DNA from: Mucilaginibacter sp. L294
Lineage (GTDB): Bacteria; Bacteroidota; Bacteroidia; Sphingobacteriales; Sphingobacteriaceae
Assembly: GCF_001636615.1 (NCBI RefSeq)
Contig: NZ_LGEK01000010.1
Location: 1 to 64,000 of the forward strand
DNA: 64,000 bases
Reading direction: 5' to 3'
Shown: piece after piece, positions 60,757 to 64,000 of the stretch
Layout of the letters: every line of letters begins with the position of its first letter
How positions within the stretch are numbered: position 1 is the first letter of the stretch
Position numbers and translations under genes: made by a program
Notes under the pieces: generated by a model
What the model was told of the DNA's origin: nothing
Seen by the model: only the letters and a program-made list of their open reading frames with translations
The model's database searches: none

Positions 60757-61640
60757 GATACGCCGCCATTGATGTAGGGTCCAACGCAGTTAGGCTGCTG
60801 ATAGCCGAAATTATAGAGAATAACGGTTCAATATCGTTTAAAAAGAATACGTTGATACGTGTGCCCGTAAGGCTTGGCGACGATGCCTTCCTGGACAAAA
60901 ATATCTCCGAGAAAAAAACCATCGACCTGGTAAAATCCATGCAGGCTTTCCGTAACCTGATGGATGTTTATAAGGTTACCGATTATATGGCCTGTGCCAC
61001 ATCGGCCATGCGCGAAGCAAAAAACGGGCAGGCGGTGGTAGACCTGATCAAAACCGAAGCGAATATCGACCTGCAGATTGTGCACGGCGAAAGCGAGGCC
61101 AAAATTATTTATGCCAGCCATGCCGAGCTTAATATCGATAAAAGTAAAAACTACCTGTACATTGACGTAGGTGGCGGTAGTACCGAACTTTCGCTGTTCA
61201 GTAATGGCGATTTAGTGGCATCGCAATCGTTCAACCTGGGTACTATCCGTATTTTAGATAACCAGGATAAGGACGAAACCTGGAACGAAATGAAAGATTT
61301 TATCCGCGAGCATACCAAAGGCTACAAAAATATTTATGGTATTGGTACCGGTGGCAACATTAACAAGCTTTACAAATTATCACAAGAAAAAGATGGCGTT
61401 GCCTTAAGCTACATCAAGTTAAGGGCGCTTTATAATTACCTCGATTCGTTCTCGCTGAAAGACCGTATCAACGTACTTGGCCTTAACCAGGACAGGGCCG
61501 ACGTTATTATCCCCGCTTGCGAAATTTATTTAACTGTGCTGAAATGCGCCAATATCAAGAGTATTTACGTGCCAACAGTAGGAATGGTGGACGGAATTAT
61601 ACAAACTTTAATTGAAAAGAACTATACCTCAGTACATTAA
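60753..61640 (+). CDS. ppx: Ppx/GppA exopolyphosphatase-family protein
   Basis: A 295-aa ASKHA-fold phosphatase. N-terminal phosphate-1 motif YAAIDVGSNAVRLLIAE, and the later YLYIDVGGGSTELSLFSNG and IGTGGNINKL are typical. Translation starts at TTG, whose bases overlap the ppk1 TGA stop (TTGA). It is shorter than E. coli Ppx and lacks the C-terminal HD-like domain, as in the short class. It probably degrades polyphosphate or pppGpp. Confidence 0.93.
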   Translation: MRYAAIDVGSNAVRLLIAEIIENNGSISFKKNTLIRVPVRLGDDAFLDKNISEKKTIDLVKSMQAFRNLMDVYKVTDYMACATSAMREAKNGQAVVDLIKTEANIDLQIVHGESEAKIIYASHAELNIDKSKNYLYIDVGGGSTELSLFSNGDLVASQSFNLGTIRILDNQDKDETWNEMKDFIREHTKGYKNIYGIGTGGNINKLYKLSQEKDGVALSYIKLRALYNYLDSFSLKDRINVLGLNQDRADVIIPACEIYLTVLKCANIKSIYVPTVGMVDGIIQTLIEKNYTSVH

Positions 61641-61655
61641 ATTTATTTTAATAAA

Positions 61656-61689
61656 TTGTTTAATAATTAAGAAACACTTGTTATATTTG
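61656..61689 (+). promoter_or_regulatory. Candidate promoter of a small RNA after ppx
   Basis: TTG (61656-61658), 23 bp, then TATATTTG (61682-61689), an exact -7 match. It lies after the ppx stop codon and directly before two hairpins. Confidence 0.45.
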
Positions 61690-61691
61690 TA

Positions 61692-61761
61692 ATGCCCGCT
61701 CAAAGGGCATGTTTTTCATAGGTAGATGTAGGGTCGAGTACGAGTTATTCGACCCTTTTTT
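61692..61761 (+). ncRNA. Possible small RNA of about 70 nt
   Basis: Directly after a -7 box there is a first hairpin (ATGCCC/GGGCAT, 61692-61710). A 20-nt single-stranded stretch follows, then a terminator hairpin (GGGTCGA 61731-61737 with TCGACCC 61749-61755) with six T's. It could equally be the ppx terminator plus an unrelated hairpin. No match to a known RNA family was recognised. Confidence 0.35.
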
Positions 61762-61802
61762 GTGCCTGTAACTTTTCTTCCGTTTATTTGTACTATCTCA
61801 TT

Positions 61803-62366
61803 ATGAAAAAGAAAATTGTTGTCGCGGTTACCGGTGCAAGCGGGTCTATATATGCCAAGTTATTACTGGATAAATTACAGCAGCTGCAAGCCCAAATTGC
61901 AGAGGTTGCCGTAGTAATGAGCGACAACGCCAAACAGGTTTGGGAATTTGAGCTGGACGATACCACCCATGGCAACTATCCGTTTAAAACCTACGCCAAA
62001 AACGATTTTATGGCACCGTTCGCGTCGGGCTCGGCCCGGTTTGATACCATGGTTGTGGTTCCCTGCTCCATGGGTACACTCGGCAGGATAGCATCCGGCG
62101 TATCTGACGATCTGATAACCCGCGCCGCGGATGTGATATTGAAAGAACGCCGCAGGCTGATACTGGTGGCCCGCGATACCCCCTTAAACCTGATCCATAT
62201 CCGCAACATGCAAACGGTTACCGAAGCAGGTGCCATCATCTGCCCGGCCATACCATCTTACTATAGCAAACCCAAAACCATTGAAGAACTGGCCATGACG
62301 GTAGTAAACCGGATGATTGACCTGATAGGGCTGGAGAATGAAAGCTATAGGTGGGAGGGGATCTGA
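61803..62366 (+). CDS. ubiX: UbiX-family flavin prenyltransferase
   Basis: About 187 aa from the ATG at 61803; an earlier in-frame Met at 61788 adds 5 residues before the natural start. The flavoprotein fold shows VAVTGASGSIYAKLLLDKL, VVPCSMGTLGRIASGVSDDLITRAADVILKERRRLILVARDTPLNLIHIRNM and AGAIICPAIPSYYSKPKTIEE. It makes prenylated FMN for UbiD decarboxylases. No ubiD gene is adjacent. Confidence 0.94.
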   Translation: MKKKIVVAVTGASGSIYAKLLLDKLQQLQAQIAEVAVVMSDNAKQVWEFELDDTTHGNYPFKTYAKNDFMAPFASGSARFDTMVVVPCSMGTLGRIASGVSDDLITRAADVILKERRRLILVARDTPLNLIHIRNMQTVTEAGAIICPAIPSYYSKPKTIEELAMTVVNRMIDLIGLENESYRWEGI

Positions 62367-62429
62367 TTAATTATAACCCGTCCTGCCATTTCGCGATTTT
62401 ACTCACCCGGTCATTGCTTCGCTCGACCA

Positions 62430-62461
62430 CCCTCTCTTCGCTGCGCGGAAAGAGGGCTTTT
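62430..62461 (+). terminator. Hairpin in the repeat region after ubiX
   Basis: CCCTCT (62430-62435) pairs with AGAGGG (62451-62456), followed by a short T-rich run. It sits in a non-coding region with repeated sequence, so it may be a genome repeat rather than a dedicated terminator. Confidence 0.45.
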
Positions 62462-62537
62462 AAAGCATCTACTCGCCGCCATATAATTTCGATACGCACA
62501 GTTCACTAATAGATCCTTCAAATCGTTCAGGATGACA
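62462..62537. repeat. Truncated copy 1 of a 95-bp palindromic element
   Basis: The right arm (62508-62537) and middle match copies at 63077-63171 and 63779-63874. The left arm lacks its outer part. Non-coding. Confidence 0.75.
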
Positions 62538-62576
62538 AGCAAACACTATGACTGACAAATTATTATATTTATCATC

Positions 62577-63068
62577 ATGAAAAAAGCATTACTAATCATC
62601 CTGCTTATCCCGGCAATAACCGGCCTCGCATCCGCGCAGCTAAAAAAAGCCGCTGTTAACGATCTTGCCTTTATGGCCGGCACTTGGACGCTTAAACACG
62701 AATGGGGCGATATGGAAGAGTTTTGGGGGCCGCCAATGGGCGATAATATGGTAAGCACCTTCAGATGCGTTAAGGATGGGAAGATCGTGTTTTATGAATT
62801 TATGGCGATAGAACAAACCGACAGTATCCCGGTACTTAAACTTCGCCATTTTAACAAAGGCAGCATAGGCTGGGAGGATAAAGATAAGCCATACCTGATG
62901 CCTGTTATAAAACTCACCACAAACGAAGTGGTATTTGAATCGCTTGATAAAGCTGTGCTGATTACCTATAAACGCCTTGGCCCGTTAAAAATGGATTGTA
63001 TTTTGGATGAAAAAGGCAAGGATGGCAAGTGGAAAAAGGATGTGTTTAATTATACGTTGCGGAAGTAA
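62577..63068 (+). CDS. DUF6265-family secreted protein
   Basis: A 163-aa protein with a signal peptide (about 1-20, LASAQ). The DUF6265-like beta-barrel pattern is seen in VNDLAFMAGTWTLKHEWGDMEEFWGPPMGDNMVSTFRCVKDGKIVFYEFMAIEQ. The fold is lipocalin-like and the function is unknown. It is flanked on both sides by copies of the same palindromic repeat. Confidence 0.8.
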   Translation: MKKALLIILLIPAITGLASAQLKKAAVNDLAFMAGTWTLKHEWGDMEEFWGPPMGDNMVSTFRCVKDGKIVFYEFMAIEQTDSIPVLKLRHFNKGSIGWEDKDKPYLMPVIKLTTNEVVFESLDKAVLITYKRLGPLKMDCILDEKGKDGKWKKDVFNYTLRK

Positions 63069-63076
63069 TTACGCCC

Positions 63077-63171
63077 TGTCATGCTGAACGATTTGAAGCA
63101 TCTGATCGCCGTTATGCAATTTTGATAGGTATAGTTCACTAATAGATCCTTCACTATCGTTCAGGATGACA
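63077..63171. repeat. Copy 2 of the 95-bp palindromic element
   Basis: Left arm 63077-63107 and right arm 63141-63171 are inverted copies with several mismatches. The right arm is identical to that of copy 3. Confidence 0.85.
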
Positions 63172-63196
63172 AGCAGGATAAATTAATACGTTAAGT

Positions 63197-63610
63197 TTAA
63201 TCCGCGGTAACCGCATAAGTCTTGTTGAAAAATGCATCTATCATATGCTGGTCTTCGGGAAAGTTATACACCTTGCTGATCTTTCCATCTTTAAACTTCC
63301 ATAACAGGCATGACATGCCCCGTACATTTTCACCATCTGTGCGGTTGCTCCAGTTAACGTGGCAATCAATTACATACTCGTCATTAAAACCCATAACAAT
63401 AGGGCTTGCTTTGAAGGATGATACGTTCAATTGTTTAAAATAGTTAAGTACTTCTTCGGCCCCGGTCTTAACGCCACTTAATGGATGCCTGCCGGGAATT
63501 ATCCATTCAATATCATCAGATAAGATGTTTTTAATGGCCGGAAGGTCATTTGAGGAATATGCCTCAAAAAAAGAATGAATTAATTGAATGTTGGGATGTT
63601 GATCTGACAT
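63197..63610 (-). CDS. NTF2/SnoaL-like protein
   Basis: A 137-aa cone-shaped alpha+beta protein: IQLIHSFFEAYSSNDLPAIKNILSDDIEWIIPGRHPLSGVKTGAEEVLNYFKQL, YVIDCHVNWSNRTDGENVRGMSCLLWKFKDGKISKVYNFPEDQHMIDAFF. It resembles SnoaL-like or ketosteroid-isomerase-like proteins, which may be enzymes or binding proteins. A perfect 20-bp inverted repeat lies 30 bp upstream of its start. Confidence 0.85.
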   Translation of the reverse strand: MSDQHPNIQLIHSFFEAYSSNDLPAIKNILSDDIEWIIPGRHPLSGVKTGAEEVLNYFKQLNVSSFKASPIVMGFNDEYVIDCHVNWSNRTDGENVRGMSCLLWKFKDGKISKVYNFPEDQHMIDAFFNKTYAVTAD

Positions 63611-63639
63611 GATAATTAGATTTGTGTTTTCAATGATAC

Positions 63640-63682
63640 ATTATTTATACCATATACCAAAATGGTATATGGTATAAATAAT
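63640..63682 (-). promoter_or_regulatory. Perfect 20-bp inverted repeat upstream of the NTF2-like gene
   Basis: 63640-63659 and 63663-63682 are perfect inverted copies with a 3-nt spacer; the core reads ATACCATATACC / GGTATATGGTAT. It is a strong operator candidate, with no regulator gene visible nearby in the window. Confidence 0.65.
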
Positions 63683-63702
63683 TCGGAAGTGATAACCAGA
63701 TA

Positions 63703-63735
63703 TGTCATTTCGAACGAGCGATAGCGAGGAGAAAT
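63703..63735. repeat. Short intergenic REP-like sequence
   Basis: ATTTC...GAAAT flanks a segment of GCGA-type repeats (CGAACGAGCGATAGCGAGG). The pattern is a common dispersed sequence in Bacteroidota intergenic regions. Non-coding. Confidence 0.45.
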
Positions 63736-63778
63736 ATTGTTCATGATGCAAAGAAGGGAGGAAACAATAAACCTGCCC

Positions 63779-63874
63779 TGTCATGCTGAACGATAGTGAA
63801 GCATCTATTCGCCGCTATGCAATTTCGATAGGTATAGTTCGCCAATAGATCCTTCACTATCGTTCAGGATGACA
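63779..63874. repeat. Copy 3 of the 95-bp palindromic element (best preserved)
   Basis: 31-nt arms (63779-63809 and 63844-63874) are inverted copies with only two mismatches, separated by 34 nt. No ORF. It fits a MITE or REP-type element. Confidence 0.88.
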
Positions 63875-63959
63875 ACCGGGTAATACAACACTCGCCCCAA
63901 TTTTACATTCCCATTAATAACCAATCATTAACCCCTAATCAACTAATCTGTAAAAATCT

Positions 63960-63967
63960 TATCTTTG
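63960..63967 (+). promoter_or_regulatory. -7 element of the gene starting at 63978
   Basis: TATCTTTG matches TAnnTTTG exactly, 10 bp before the ATG. Confidence 0.5.
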
Positions 63968-63977
63968 CGGCTTGCAA

Positions 63978-64000
63978 ATGAATAAGAAAGTCGCTTTTTA
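63978..64000 (+). CDS. Start of a gene cut by the window edge, possibly mtaB
   Basis: ATG at 63978 reads M-N-K-K-V-A-F and then TA at the edge. The start MNKKVAFY is typical of MtaB-like tRNA methylthiotransferases in Bacteroidota, but only seven codons are visible. A -7 box 10 bp upstream supports a real gene start. Confidence 0.3.

Noticed and set aside
1..64000. CRISPR array, phage or insertion-sequence transposase
   Set aside because: No regularly spaced repeats, cas genes, integrase, transposase or phage structural genes were seen anywhere in the window.

Overview
The window looks like a chromosomal contig end from a Sphingobacteriaceae-type Bacteroidota (Mucilaginibacter/Pedobacter-like). 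The evidence is a SusC/SusD polysaccharide-utilisation locus with an ECF sigma factor and FecR anti-sigma factor, many lipoproteins with short lipoboxes, little Shine-Dalgarno signal, and repeated exact matches to the Bacteroidetes -7 promoter element TAnnTTTG. The first 19 bases are an exact Tn5/Nextera mosaic end, so position 1 is a library artefact at a contig end rather than genome sequence.

Layout. 0.25-11.2 kb holds metabolic and hydrolytic genes: a GH97 alpha-glycosidase, an acetyltransferase, a PQQ/cytochrome c quinoprotein, a D-apionate-lactonase-like protein, an SDR with an AraC regulator, a transglutaminase-like protein and a sugar isomerase-like protein. 11.3-16 kb has an MFS pump, an ECF sigma factor, and a reverse-strand marR / isochorismatase-like / MFS operon lying between that sigma factor and a FecR gene. 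16.1-28.8 kb is a polysaccharide-utilisation locus: FecR, STN-containing SusC, SusD, SusE-like, GH76, GH125 and a DUF4965/DUF1793 protein. GH76 plus GH125 points to alpha-1,6-mannan (yeast or bacterial mannan backbone) as substrate. RNA hairpins sit between susE and GH76 and between GH76 and GH125.

29-36.3 kb: PAP2 phosphatase, flavohemoglobin (with a perfect 19-bp inverted repeat next to its -7 box), an AAA ATPase, then a visibly AT-richer block of secreted beta-propeller, YceI and BNR-repeat proteins beside a membrane-anchored winged-helix regulator. This block ends at a tRNA-Leu(CAA) whose 5' half is duplicated in its own leader. 36.4-50.5 kb is mostly housekeeping: hscB, a second tRNA-Leu(UAG), a nucleotidyl cyclase, an LLM oxidoreductase, an exonuclease, pbpC, trmN6, fbp, an SMR exporter and a Crp/Fnr regulator, with several small unknown genes.

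50.5-53 kb holds a TetR/HXXEE membrane-protein pair, then a UPF0175/DUF3368-PIN toxin-antitoxin pair. That pair is bracketed by about 72-bp direct repeats of the 3' part of the adjacent tRNA-His plus its terminator, which looks like a miniature site-specific insertion without its own integrase. This is the most notable structure in the window. 53-62.4 kb: copper P-type ATPase, rnhA, a zinc-ribbon/SPFH membrane pair, yajQ, a ppk1-ppx polyphosphate operon, a possible small RNA and ubiX. 62.4-64 kb is repeat-rich, with three copies of a roughly 95-bp palindromic element around two small genes, and ends in the first codons of what may be mtaB.

All product names come from reading motifs in the translations; no database search was run.
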